This document shows positions 26,847 to 36,102 of a DNA stretch of 64,000 bases, piece by piece. Position 1 is the stretch's first letter. Every line of letters begins with the position of its first letter. This stretch comes from Guptibacillus spartinae. GTDB taxonomy: Bacteria; Bacillota; Bacilli; Bacillales; Guptibacillaceae. The notes under the pieces are model-generated. The model had not been told where the DNA came from. It saw only the letters and a list, made by a program, of their open reading frames with translations, and searched no databases. The stretch spans positions 186,001 through 250,000 of the forward strand of contig NZ_JAQQWU010000003.1 of assembly GCF_028610625.1 (NCBI RefSeq), in the 5' to 3' direction. Both the position numbers and the translations under genes were made by a program.

Positions 26847-28025
26847 ATGAAATCCCTATACGCACATTTTCGAAAGGTGTTCGGAGACAGTGGCGAGATA
26901 AGAAGTTTCTTCTCGCCAGGGCGTGTCAATTTAATTGGCGAACATACAGATTATAATGGAGGCCACGTATTTCCATGCTCACTTAGCATTGGGACCTATG
27001 CGGTCGCTAGAAAACGTGAGGATTCACTCATTCGTTTTTATTCCATGAACTTTAAAGAGAAAGGAATTATGACGGTTCAAGCGGATCAGCTCGTTTACGA
27101 TGCTGAGCATGACTGGGCAAACTATCCAAAAGGCGTCGTATCGATTGTAAAGCAAGCAGGTTATGCTATAAGCGGCTTTGACGTGCTTTACTACGGCAAT
27201 ATTCCAAATGGAGCCGGATTATCTTCTTCGGCATCCATCGAGTTAGCGACGGCCGTCCTATTGAATGAATTAAATGACCTTTCTCTTGAGATGATTGATA
27301 TGGTAAAAATGAGCCAGCGTGCGGAAAATGAGTTTGTTGGTGTAAACTGTGGAATTATGGACCAATTTGCAATTGGAATGGGGAAAGAAGAAGCGGCAGT
27401 TCTTCTTGATTGCAACACACTAGAATATAGCTATAGTCCGGTAGTTCTTGAACACGCTTCACTAGTCATTGCAAATACGAACAAACGAAGAGGGTTAGCA
27501 GATTCAAAATACAATGAGCGACGTTCTGAATGTGAACGTGCCCTGAGCCAGCTTCAAGAGCACCTACAGATTGAGTCACTAGGTGATCTGACGGTAGAAA
27601 TGTTTGAAGCAAATAAGCAGCACATCACAAATCCGATTGATCAGAAACGGGCAAAGCATGCGGTTTATGAAAACGTTCGCACGATTGAAGCGGCGAAACG
27701 ATTAAAAGCGGGCGAGATTGACGGATTTGGTCATTTAATGAATGAGTCGCACGTTTCCTTACGAGATGATTATGAAGTAACGGGTCTTGAGCTTGATGCT
27801 TTAGTTGAAGCTGCCTGGGCAGAAGAAGGTGTCATCGGCTCGCGTATGACAGGAGCAGGATTTGGCGGCTGTACAATTAGCATAGTAGAAAATCAATTTT
27901 TGAATTCGTTCCAAACAAATGTGGCGAAAACTTATAAAGAGAAAACGGGTTTAACACCTGAATTTTACGTTGTAGAAATAGGTGCAGGAGCAAGAGAAAT
28001 CAACCAACTTTCAGAAGCGCTATAA
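26847..28025 (+). CDS. galK: Galactokinase
   Basis: Phosphorylates galactose to galactose-1-phosphate. The GHMP-kinase features are FFSPGRVNLIGEHTDYNGG at the N-terminus, GAGLSSSAS (ATP-binding loop), VGVNCGIMDQF and GSRMTGAGFGGC near the C-terminus. A GTG nine bases upstream is open, but the ATG at 26847 with GGGTGA five bases before it gives the usual N-terminus; 392 residues. It lies 19 bases after the LacI gene and before galT. Confidence 0.93.
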   Translation: MKSLYAHFRKVFGDSGEIRSFFSPGRVNLIGEHTDYNGGHVFPCSLSIGTYAVARKREDSLIRFYSMNFKEKGIMTVQADQLVYDAEHDWANYPKGVVSIVKQAGYAISGFDVLYYGNIPNGAGLSSSASIELATAVLLNELNDLSLEMIDMVKMSQRAENEFVGVNCGIMDQFAIGMGKEEAAVLLDCNTLEYSYSPVVLEHASLVIANTNKRRGLADSKYNERRSECERALSQLQEHLQIESLGDLTVEMFEANKQHITNPIDQKRAKHAVYENVRTIEAAKRLKAGEIDGFGHLMNESHVSLRDDYEVTGLELDALVEAAWAEEGVIGSRMTGAGFGGCTISIVENQFLNSFQTNVAKTYKEKTGLTPEFYVVEIGAGAREINQLSEAL

Positions 28026-28050
28026 ATCTGGAGAGGAGTGGAGAGAAACC

Positions 28051-29583
28051 ATGAGAAGCATAGACCAAGAGATTAACCGTCTCCTCCAATATGGATTGAA
28101 TAAGCAGCTTATTCATGAGTGGGATTTATGGTACGCGCGAAATCAAATGCTTGACGTGCTTCAGCTTGAAGAGATCGATTCAAGTGATGTTCCTTCGAAT
28201 ATCCCTGACAGCCCTGTTACGATTCTGAATCAAATTTTAGGTTGGGCCTATGAAAATGGGAGACTTGTTGAAAATACGGTCACTTATCGTGATTTGTTGG
28301 ATACGAAAATCATGGGATGTTTAACGGAAAGGCCATCAGGTGTGATTGAGAAGTTTGAAACGACTTATGAACAGGGTGGCCCTGAAACGGCAACGGCTAA
28401 CTTTTATCAGTATTCAAAAGACGTACACTACATTCGTACGGATCGCATTGCGAAAAATGAGGATTGGCTAACGAAAACGGAATACGGTGAGTTGGAAATC
28501 ACGATTAATCTTTCCAAACCAGAGAAGGATCCGAAAGCCATAGCCGCTGCGAAAACGATGAAGTCAAGCGGCTATCCTGAATGCTTGCTTTGTAAAGAAA
28601 ACGTTGGGTACGCAGGACGAATCAATCATCCAGCGCGACAAAACCTTCGGATGATTCCTGTCACATTAGAAGAGAAACAGTGGTATTTGCAGTATTCTCC
28701 CTACGTTTATTACAACGAACATGCGATTATTTTATATGGTGAGCATGAGCCAATGAAAATTTCGCGCGGCACGTTTGATCGCCTGCTTGAATTTGTTGGG
28801 AAGTTTCCTCATTACTTTATCGGCTCAAATGCAGACTTGCCAATCGTTGGCGGTTCGATTTTGAGTCATGATCATTTTCAAGGAGGAAAGCATGACTTCC
28901 CGATGGCCAAAGCGGAAGTGGAACGTTCAGTTGTCTTGTCAGCTTATCCGAATGTCACTGCCGGCGTTGTAAAATGGCCGATGTCGGTCTTACGTCTTCA
29001 AAGCATCGATCGCGAAGAGCTTGGTAAACTTGCCGATGCCATACTTCAGTTTTGGAAGGGATATAGCGATGAGCGTGCTGAGGTTCTAGCGTTTACGGGC
29101 GATGAGCCGCATAACACGATCACACCGATCGCTCGTCGGAATGGCGACTTCTATGAACTTGATCTCGTGCTACGAAACAATCGTACGACAGAAGAGCACC
29201 CAATGGGATTATTTCACCCTCATGCGGAAGTGCATCATATTAAGAAAGAAAACATCGGCTTAATTGAAGTAATGGGACTGGCAGTGCTGCCAGGTCGGTT
29301 ACAAGAAGAGCTTCACTTGCTTGGTGAATCACTAATCGGTGAAAAACCATTAGAACAAATCGAACGTGATGAGCGAATTAGCAAGCATGTTGTTTGGGCA
29401 GAATCACTTCTTGAAAAATATTCAGATCTGAACTCAGCAAATGTACAGGATAGGTTGCGGGATGAAGTCGGATTAATCTTCTCTGACATTTTAAGCCATG
29501 CTGGTGTCTTTAAACGAACCGCATCAGGACAGAAAGCGTTTGACCGATTTACAAACGCTCTGAACACTCATTTAAATCAATAA
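28051..29583 (+). CDS. galT: UDP-glucose--hexose-1-phosphate uridylyltransferase, class II
   Basis: Exchanges UMP between UDP-glucose and galactose-1-phosphate. This is the Gram-positive class II GalT: a 510-residue protein with FVGKFPHYFIGSNADLPIVGG and the active-site stretch LSHDHFQGG. The ORF is open upstream into galK; the ATG at 28051 with GGAGAG fits the normal N-terminus. Together with GalK and GalE it forms the Leloir pathway. Confidence 0.93.
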   Translation: MRSIDQEINRLLQYGLNKQLIHEWDLWYARNQMLDVLQLEEIDSSDVPSNIPDSPVTILNQILGWAYENGRLVENTVTYRDLLDTKIMGCLTERPSGVIEKFETTYEQGGPETATANFYQYSKDVHYIRTDRIAKNEDWLTKTEYGELEITINLSKPEKDPKAIAAAKTMKSSGYPECLLCKENVGYAGRINHPARQNLRMIPVTLEEKQWYLQYSPYVYYNEHAIILYGEHEPMKISRGTFDRLLEFVGKFPHYFIGSNADLPIVGGSILSHDHFQGGKHDFPMAKAEVERSVVLSAYPNVTAGVVKWPMSVLRLQSIDREELGKLADAILQFWKGYSDERAEVLAFTGDEPHNTITPIARRNGDFYELDLVLRNNRTTEEHPMGLFHPHAEVHHIKKENIGLIEVMGLAVLPGRLQEELHLLGESLIGEKPLEQIERDERISKHVVWAESLLEKYSDLNSANVQDRLRDEVGLIFSDILSHAGVFKRTASGQKAFDRFTNALNTHLNQ

Positions 29584-29584
29584 G

Positions 29585-29613
29585 AGCTTGCCGATTCTGG
29601 CGAGCTTCTTTTC
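29585..29613 (+). terminator. Weak stem-loop after galT
   Basis: AGCTTGCC-(6)-GGCGAGCT with one G-U pair, followed by TCTTTT. It may partly terminate or attenuate transcription before the GH42 gene. Confidence 0.5.
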
Positions 29614-29651
29614 AAATTAGCAAATACAAAAAGGCTAAAGGAGCTAACATA

Positions 29652-31661
29652 ATGTATGTAGGTGTCGACTATTACCCGGAACAGTGGCCGAAAGAGCGCT
29701 GGAGTGAAGACGTGCGATTAATGAAAGAACTTGGTGTGAATGTTGTGCGCATCGCTGAATTTGGATGGCAGCTGATGGAGCCTGAGGAAGGGACGTATGA
29801 TTTCGCGCTTTATGATGAAGCGATTGAGTTGATGACGAAGAACGGAATCAAAGTGGTGCTTGGAACACCAACAGCAACACCACCTGCTTGGATGTGTAAA
29901 AAATACCCTGAAATTTTACCTGTCGATCCGAATGGAACGGTTATCTCCTTTGGAGCAAGACGTCACTATACAGTAAACAGCGAAGTGTACCGTCAGTTTT
30001 CAGCGAAGATTGTAGAAGAAATGGCGAAGCGCTACGGTCAGCATGAAGGAATTATCGGTTGGCAAGTAGACAATGAATATGGTCATGAAAAATCGGATCG
30101 TAGCTATGGCGATGTCGATCAGCAGGCGTTTCACGTATGGCTCCAGGAAAAATATAAAACGCTAGATGCGTTAAATGAAGCTTGGGGTACCGTCTTCTGG
30201 AGTCAAACGTATACAAATTGGTCTCAAATTCCTGTGCCACGTAAAGTGTTCCAGGAACATAATCCAAGCTTGCTTCTCGATTTTGATCGATTCTGTGCGG
30301 ATGCGTATACTTCTTACAATAAGCTTCAAACCGATCTTCTTCGAAAGAATATTCGCTCTGATCAATGGATTACGCATAACTTTGTGTACACCGATCAGGC
30401 AATCAATCAGTGGGATATGTCGAAGGAACTTGATTTTATTTCATTCGATAACTACCCGGTGTGGGGCGGCTTACCTGAGCCCATTGTGCCAGCTGCAATT
30501 GCGCATCAGCATGATTTGTGTCGTTCTTCTAAGGACGGGAAGGGTTTCTGGGTGATGGAAGAGCTTTCAGGAGCGCAAGGTTGGAGCCGTATTGGTTACT
30601 TGCCACGTCCGGGTCATATTAAGCTTTGGACGTATCAGGCGATTGCTCGCGGTGCTGAAGCGATTGTGTACTTCCGCTGGCGTGCCGCTCGTTTTGGAAC
30701 GGAAGAATTTTGTCACGGTGTTCTTGATCATGATGGAAAACCAAAGCGCAAATACAATGAAGTAAAAGAAGTGATCGATTCCTTAAGCGTGTTTGGAGAT
30801 GAGTGGATTGCATCAAAATATCGGGCGGATGTAGCGGTTTATTATGATGTTGAAAACGCCTGGGCGTGGGGCATACAGCCACAAAGTAATGCGTTTGAAT
30901 ACAAGCAAGAGTTCCTGCGTTTCTACAGTCCTGCCCATCGCATGAATGCGATGACGGACATCGTAACAAAAGATAGCAACCTTGACGGATATAAAGTGCT
31001 TGTTGTACCGGTTTATTTCCTAACCGATCCAGCAGTTAATGAGAAAATCTCACGCTTTGCGGAACAAGGTGGAACCGTGATTCTTTCTTATCGCGCAGGA
31101 GTGAAAGAACAGAACAATTTTGTCGTAGAAGATACGCTTCCAGGCGCACTACGTGAGCTCGCGGGTGTTGAAATCAATGAGTATGAATCGCTTCAACTTG
31201 GTCAAAACAATGAGGTTCAAGGCGTACAGGGAGCGCTTAATGGTGTGAACTCTGTCGCTTCCATTTGGTGCGATCTCGTTGAGCCAACAACAGCAGAAGT
31301 GCTTGCGGAATATCGCGGCTGTTTCTATGAAAAAACCGCGGCCATTACGAAAAACCAGTATGGAAAAGGTACGGTGTACTACATTGGGTCGGCTCTTGAA
31401 GAAGAGATGATGGATGCTTTGTATGCAGAAGTTTTCCAAGAAACGGATATAACGACGATTCGTTCAAGTGAGAACGTGGAAGCTGTTACGCGTACCGGAA
31501 AAGATGGAACAATTTTCTTATCCGTTGTAAATCACTCGACGGATATTGACGGAACGGTAACACTTCCAGAGGGTACGTGGGTTGATGCGGTTTCACACGA
31601 GGAATATCGAGGAGAAATGACAGTGGCGCCGCTTGGTTCCTATGTGCTGAAGCTTAACTAG
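29652..31661 (+). CDS. Beta-galactosidase, glycoside hydrolase family 42
   Basis: A 669-residue GH42 enzyme resembling B. subtilis GanA. The N-terminal YVGVDYYPEQWPKERW and VRIAEFGWQLMEPEEG are family hallmarks. The acid/base Glu is in WQVDNEYGH (near residue 142) and the nucleophile Glu in WVMEELSGAQGW (near 303). A trimerisation domain and a small C-terminal beta domain follow. There is no signal peptide. AAAGGAG precedes the ATG. It likely hydrolyses imported galacto-oligosaccharides such as those from pectic galactan. Confidence 0.92.
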   Translation: MYVGVDYYPEQWPKERWSEDVRLMKELGVNVVRIAEFGWQLMEPEEGTYDFALYDEAIELMTKNGIKVVLGTPTATPPAWMCKKYPEILPVDPNGTVISFGARRHYTVNSEVYRQFSAKIVEEMAKRYGQHEGIIGWQVDNEYGHEKSDRSYGDVDQQAFHVWLQEKYKTLDALNEAWGTVFWSQTYTNWSQIPVPRKVFQEHNPSLLLDFDRFCADAYTSYNKLQTDLLRKNIRSDQWITHNFVYTDQAINQWDMSKELDFISFDNYPVWGGLPEPIVPAAIAHQHDLCRSSKDGKGFWVMEELSGAQGWSRIGYLPRPGHIKLWTYQAIARGAEAIVYFRWRAARFGTEEFCHGVLDHDGKPKRKYNEVKEVIDSLSVFGDEWIASKYRADVAVYYDVENAWAWGIQPQSNAFEYKQEFLRFYSPAHRMNAMTDIVTKDSNLDGYKVLVVPVYFLTDPAVNEKISRFAEQGGTVILSYRAGVKEQNNFVVEDTLPGALRELAGVEINEYESLQLGQNNEVQGVQGALNGVNSVASIWCDLVEPTTAEVLAEYRGCFYEKTAAITKNQYGKGTVYYIGSALEEEMMDALYAEVFQETDITTIRSSENVEAVTRTGKDGTIFLSVVNHSTDIDGTVTLPEGTWVDAVSHEEYRGEMTVAPLGSYVLKLN

Positions 31662-31720
31662 TATTTTCCGGGAAATATCGATCGTATTCGACGATTCATG
31701 ATTTAATTGGAGGGGAAAAC

Positions 31721-32713
31721 ATGGCGATTTTAGTCACTGGTGGTGCCGGGTATATCGGTAGCCATACGGTTATGTATTTACTAGAGCAAAATGAAGATGT
31801 TGTCGTACTCGATAATTTAACAAAAGGACATGAACAAGCTGTTCTTAACGTTCCTTTGTATAAAGGAGATTTAACAGATGGAAAAGTGATCGATCAAATC
31901 TTTGCGGATCACGACATTGATTCTGTGATTCACTTTGCTGCAAGTTCGCTTGTTGGAGAAAGCGTGACAAATCCGCTTGAATATTATCGAAATAACGTAG
32001 CGGGTTCTCAGGCGCTTGTATCGAAACTCGTTGATCATGATGTGAAATACATCGTGTTCTCATCGACGGCTGCCACTTACGGAAATCCAGAGCGAACGCC
32101 GATTGAGGAAGATGACGTGACAAATCCAACGAATCCGTACGGAGAAACGAAGCTTGCGATTGAGAAGATGCTGCGCTGGTGTGATGATGCTTATGGCTTA
32201 AAATCAACTTCGCTTCGCTACTTTAATGCAGCTGGTGCCGATCCAGAAGGGGAAATTGGCGAAGATCATCAACCGGAATCGCATCTCATTCCAATCGTCC
32301 TTCAGGCGGCGCTTGGTCAGCGCGAAAAAGTATCGATTTTCGGTGATGATTATGATACGAAAGATGGCACGTGTGTTCGAGATTATATTCATGTGCTTGA
32401 CCTTGCGCAGGCTCACTACCTTGCGTTGAAAAAGATGAAAGAAACGAATAAGAGCGGTGTTTATAACCTTGGAAATGGCAAAGGGTTTACGGTAAAAGAA
32501 GTGATTGATACGTGTCGTAACGTGACGGAAAGATCGATTGAGGCGGAAATAGCGCCTCGTCGCAATGGAGATCCAGCGACGTTAATCGCTTCGTCGACAA
32601 AAGCGATAAATGAACTTGGATGGAAGCCGGTCTATCCAGAGCTTTCACAAATTGTTGCGCACGCGTGGAGCTGGCATCAAAATCATCCTGAAGGGTATGG
32701 CGATCAGGCATGA
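31721..32713 (+). CDS. galE: UDP-glucose 4-epimerase (second copy)
   Basis: A 330-residue epimerase with the NAD motif [18 protein letters not shown] and the catalytic YGETK. It differs clearly from the first copy near the teichoic acid genes, so the two are not recent duplicates. Its place in the galactose operon marks it as the catabolic GalE, regenerating UDP-glucose. GGAGGGG precedes the ATG. Its TGA overlaps the ATG of the next gene. Confidence 0.93.
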   Translation: MAILVTGGAGYIGSHTVMYLLEQNEDVVVLDNLTKGHEQAVLNVPLYKGDLTDGKVIDQIFADHDIDSVIHFAASSLVGESVTNPLEYYRNNVAGSQALVSKLVDHDVKYIVFSSTAATYGNPERTPIEEDDVTNPTNPYGETKLAIEKMLRWCDDAYGLKSTSLRYFNAAGADPEGEIGEDHQPESHLIPIVLQAALGQREKVSIFGDDYDTKDGTCVRDYIHVLDLAQAHYLALKKMKETNKSGVYNLGNGKGFTVKEVIDTCRNVTERSIEAEIAPRRNGDPATLIASSTKAINELGWKPVYPELSQIVAHAWSWHQNHPEGYGDQA

Positions 32714-33789
32714 GTATTGAGAAGGTACGGTTATTTTTAGAAGAACAAGGATATGATGGCGTTTTACTCAGAAGGCGGAACAATTTCTCTTGGGTCACAG
32801 GCGGGAATACGAATTACATCGTTCAGACGATGGAAGCAGGCGTGGCTGACTGGATTATTACGCGTGAGCAGGCGTATCTTGTGACGTCGAAAATGGAAGA
32901 GCGCCGAATAGTTGAAGAAGAATGTTCCGATCTGTCGTTTTCTTTTGAGGTGCTGTCTGATGATTGGTACAAACCTGCTGAGCATTTAATTGAATCGGTA
33001 ACGACAGGAGTGCGGATGGCAGCTGACATGCCTTATGCAGACTGGGATGTGGTTGATGAAGAGCTAGGGAAATACCGCTCTGTTTTGACAGCGGATGAAC
33101 GTGAGCGTTATCGCAATCTGTGTCAAAAAGCTGCCAAAGCGGTGGAAGAGACGTGCCGTGAAATTGAACCTGGTCAAACGGAAAAAGAAATTGAAGCACA
33201 TCTAGCTGCGAAGATTCTTGCGGGCGGTATGTCGATTCAGGTGCTTCTTGTTGCAACAGATGAACGCATCTATCGCTATCGCCATCCGATTCCAACTGAG
33301 AAGAAGCTTGATCGTCATGCGATGATTGTCATTTGTGCAGAAGAAGCGGGCCTCGTTGCGAACGTGACGCGACTCGTGTACTTCGGCGAACTTCCAGAAG
33401 AATTGCGTCAGCATAGCGCTGCGGTTGCAAGGATTGATAGCGTGATGAATCACGCTACAAAAGTTGGAGCCACGGCTGGGGAAGTGATTCAAGCTGGTAT
33501 TGCAGAATATGCGGAGCAAGGCTTCCCGGATGACTGGAAACTTCTTCATCAGGGTGGACTCACCGGATTTAATTCGCGCGAATTCCTTGCGAATCCGGAA
33601 ACGCCCCATAAGATTGTCGTCAATCAAGCCTACGCATGGAATCCTTCTTTGCCTGGTGTAAAGTCGGAAGACACGGTTCTTCTCACCGAAAAGGGACTTG
33701 AATTTATGACGTATACCGGTGAATGGGTTTACCAGGAAGTTGAGGTAGAAGGCGTTACGTTTGTTCGGAACGCGGTGTTGGTGAGGTAG
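32710..33789 (+). CDS. M24-fold aminopeptidase-like protein with degraded metal site
   Basis: A 359-residue protein with the two-domain creatinase/Xaa-Pro peptidase fold: an N-terminal creatinase-like domain, then the pita-bread domain from about residue 130. The first metal-ligand region reads ICAEEAGLVANVTRL (about 208-222), where active enzymes have two Asp. The Glu of the EPG motif is replaced in NPSLPGVKSED, leaving mainly the last Glu (ED). Catalysis is therefore doubtful. It is translationally coupled to galE by an ATGA overlap, which suggests a role linked to sugar use, but the function is unknown. Confidence 0.75.
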   Translation: MSIEKVRLFLEEQGYDGVLLRRRNNFSWVTGGNTNYIVQTMEAGVADWIITREQAYLVTSKMEERRIVEEECSDLSFSFEVLSDDWYKPAEHLIESVTTGVRMAADMPYADWDVVDEELGKYRSVLTADERERYRNLCQKAAKAVEETCREIEPGQTEKEIEAHLAAKILAGGMSIQVLLVATDERIYRYRHPIPTEKKLDRHAMIVICAEEAGLVANVTRLVYFGELPEELRQHSAAVARIDSVMNHATKVGATAGEVIQAGIAEYAEQGFPDDWKLLHQGGLTGFNSREFLANPETPHKIVVNQAYAWNPSLPGVKSEDTVLLTEKGLEFMTYTGEWVYQEVEVEGVTFVRNAVLVR

Positions 33790-33801
33790 ATGAAAGTGAG
33801 G

Positions 33802-33870
33802 GAAGGGGGTCAGGCTCGAGCCTGACCCCCTTCGCAAACAAAAAACTTCAAAAGTCCACCTACAGCGGAC
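33802..33870. repeat. Palindromic repeat copy e (variant core)
   Basis: A perfect 32-bp palindrome at 33802-33833 with the centre CTCGAG instead of TTCGAA, so both arms changed together. An A-rich linker (GCAAACAAAAAAC) and a shorter second hairpin GTCC-(9)-GGAC at 33854-33870 follow. Confidence 0.9.
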
Positions 33871-33875
33871 GCCGC

Positions 33876-35438
33876 TCAGTCGGTTCTCCGCCTCTTCCAA
33901 TAAGCACCACAAATAGCGAGAAGGGTAGAGAAGATCAAGCATTTGAAAAATGTCGCGATGGCGGAGAAACCGATAAAAAGAAATGGAACGTCTGTCATGT
34001 CTTGAAACTCACCGGCTGGTAAATCGAGCGTAGTTGTGAAGCCTGTATTTAAGCCGGCAGCTAGTAAAGACATCATAAAAGCATAAAGCAAACCAAATAC
34101 AACGATCCGATGTAGTTGTATAGCGCCTCCCTGTTGCATTCTGTAGCCTGCCCATAGGAATAAACCGATGGGGAGTAGTAACCCGATGATCATATAAAGT
34201 TTTAAGTTTCCTGGATTACTTGATAGGAAGCTAAAGAGTGAAAAAGGGTTATTTGTTTCAATTTTTAGCCCACCAAGAGCCGAATACATCATCTGTAGTT
34301 TCTCATCTAGCAAGTTCATATCGAACGTAAATGAAGAAAGGTTGAGCGTATTCCATAGAATAAATCCGCCTTGAAACACGATGATCAGAAAATAGCTTGC
34401 GGGAATGTCGTCAAAGCTAAGAAATGGGTTCGCGTCAGACATGAAACGATAGAGTACTAGAATCATGACGGCGATTGAAACGGAAGTTCCGAATAGAATT
34501 GTTCTTATACTTTCTTTTAATGGCGAAGAAGTTAATTGTTTCATCGTGCCACTTCCAAATAAACTGCCAATAAACGAGAAAACTGTCCCGAGGAAAAATG
34601 CAGCAAAGAAAGCTTTTATGAACGGATAGTTGTTTTCGATCGACAAATTTGCAACCATACCGCTTTCTTGTACTGAAGCGTCGAATTGGAATCCTGCGAT
34701 TAGAGCAATAACTGCTGTTAGCATGCCATAAAAAAGTCCGATTAAAAGTGAAGATAGCCAGTATTGTTGAATCGTTCCTGAAGCTTTACGTCCGTACAAA
34801 TACCCGGCAATCAGTAGTGAAAGAAGGGGCAGTAAAAGGAGGATCAGCATGCCTGACTGAAGCTCAAGGTCTCCTCCAGATCGCTTACCAGATTCTGTTA
34901 TATCGAACGAAAGCGTAGAGTTAAGAAGATGAGCTGCCATCCAATAATCCGTCATTCCAAAGAAGGGATCCGTTAGAGCGTTTTCCGTACCATAGTTTTC
35001 ATAAAAATCGTTTGCGACTTCTGTTGGGCCAACCTCGAGCTCATTTAGGGTTTGTTGAAATGAAGCGGCCTGCTGCTGAAACCCTTCTGATACAACCAAG
35101 GACATGATGCCCACCGCGAGAAAGGCAAGAAAGGCGCAGAGTATGGCCAATCTTTTATTGATTGCGCTGAGATCTGGAATCGAGTGAGACGTCGCCACCT
35201 TTTCTTGGGTACGTTCCGCTTTGAAAGGGACGAGGGAAAGTTGAAAAGAACCACACTGTAAACAGTATTGGTCGTGACCGCTATTCTCTGATCCGCACTC
35301 TGAACAAAATTTTGGTTTGGCGCCCGCTGTAACACTTGAAGCCTCTCCATAAAGTTGAAAAGTCCCATCATAATGACAGTAATTGTCGCCAAAAGGCACC
35401 TCGTTGCCACATGTTGTACAGTACGTGATAGTCAACAC
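33876..35438 (-). CDS. Zinc-ribbon membrane protein
   Basis: A protein of about 520 residues. Two Cys4-type zinc ribbons lie at the N-terminus (CTTCG ... CHYDG and CSECG ... CLQCG), followed by about ten hydrophobic segments. No enzyme motif was seen. The start is uncertain: GTG at 35438 overlaps the AGGAGGTG ribosome site, TTG at 35435 is only two bases after it, and at ideal spacing the in-frame codon is ATC (35429). It follows the cytosolic zinc-ribbon gene by a few bases, so the two form an operon. Function unknown; a stress- or envelope-related role is only a guess. Confidence 0.75.
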   Translation of the reverse strand: MLTITYCTTCGNEVPFGDNYCHYDGTFQLYGEASSVTAGAKPKFCSECGSENSGHDQYCLQCGSFQLSLVPFKAERTQEKVATSHSIPDLSAINKRLAILCAFLAFLAVGIMSLVVSEGFQQQAASFQQTLNELEVGPTEVANDFYENYGTENALTDPFFGMTDYWMAAHLLNSTLSFDITESGKRSGGDLELQSGMLILLLLPLLSLLIAGYLYGRKASGTIQQYWLSSLLIGLFYGMLTAVIALIAGFQFDASVQESGMVANLSIENNYPFIKAFFAAFFLGTVFSFIGSLFGSGTMKQLTSSPLKESIRTILFGTSVSIAVMILVLYRFMSDANPFLSFDDIPASYFLIIVFQGGFILWNTLNLSSFTFDMNLLDEKLQMMYSALGGLKIETNNPFSLFSFLSSNPGNLKLYMIIGLLLPIGLFLWAGYRMQQGGAIQLHRIVVFGLLYAFMMSLLAAGLNTGFTTTLDLPAGEFQDMTDVPFLFIGFSAIATFFKCLIFSTLLAICGAYWKRRRTD

Positions 35439-35441
35439 CTC

Positions 35442-35924
35442 CTAGCCGTTTTTCAAACCGCAACAACCGCAAAATTGAGCAGACTCCGGTACTTCCTCCT
35501 TACACATTTCACACGGTTTAGTTGCAAGGGTTTGAGGGGGGGCTGCTATTAGAACTTTGTTTCCGCAGCTTCCACAAAACGTATCCTCTACTTGAATGGG
35601 GGCTCCGCATTCACAAACGCGTTCGCTTGATTCTTTTTTCATTTGGCTAAGGGCACGATTCGCTTGATAAAGTTCCAAGTCATATGGAAGAAGGCGCTCA
35701 ACTTGTTCAGTTAAATCGGGGTGCTGGATTTCTCCTTTTCGAAGGAGGCGATACGTCAGCTCTCCAAGCTGGTTGATGACTTTCATGCGATTTGAAGCAG
35801 CATCACTTGCGTGTTTTTTTAGCTGGGAAACTTCCTGTGCCGTTTGGAGTCTGGTTTTTCCTTGGTTGAGTCCATCTTGAAGCTTTGACAAACCTCCGCC
35901 TATTTTCGTTTGTAGATCGGACAT
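35442..35924 (-). CDS. Cytosolic zinc-ribbon protein
   Basis: A 160-residue soluble protein. A helical, probably coiled-coil N-terminal half (residues 1-90) precedes two zinc ribbons (CECGAP ... CGSCG and CEMCKEE ... CGCCG). The ORF is open upstream, but the ATG at 35924 has GGAGG nine bases before it and gives the start MSDLQTKIGGG. It is the first gene of a leftward pair with the zinc-ribbon membrane protein. Function unknown. Confidence 0.8.
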   Translation of the reverse strand: MSDLQTKIGGGLSKLQDGLNQGKTRLQTAQEVSQLKKHASDAASNRMKVINQLGELTYRLLRKGEIQHPDLTEQVERLLPYDLELYQANRALSQMKKESSERVCECGAPIQVEDTFCGSCGNKVLIAAPPQTLATKPCEMCKEEVPESAQFCGCCGLKNG

Positions 35925-35954
35925 ATCCCATCTCCTCCTTGATTCCGTTCGCTT

Positions 35955-35960
35955 ATTATA
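35955..35960 (-). promoter_or_regulatory. Candidate -10 box of the zinc-ribbon pair
   Basis: A perfect TATAAT on the minus strand, about 25 bases upstream of the ribosome site of the cytosolic zinc-ribbon gene. No good -35 was recognised. Confidence 0.4.
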
Positions 35961-36102
35961 GGACAGAGGCGAACGAGTGCTTTTCTCGACCTTTTCATAG
36001 ATATGAGAAAAGTACGAAATCATGTTAAAAATCGATTTGGAATAGCAGTCATAATTAGAAATCCCTCCCATATGATTTGGAATAATGGGCGGAGGTGGGA
36101 AG

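Noticed and set aside
33202-33942. 246-codon ORF on the minus strand
   Set aside because: It is antisense to the M24-fold gene, which has a good start coupling and fold; the reverse frame shows no domain and runs through the palindromic repeat.
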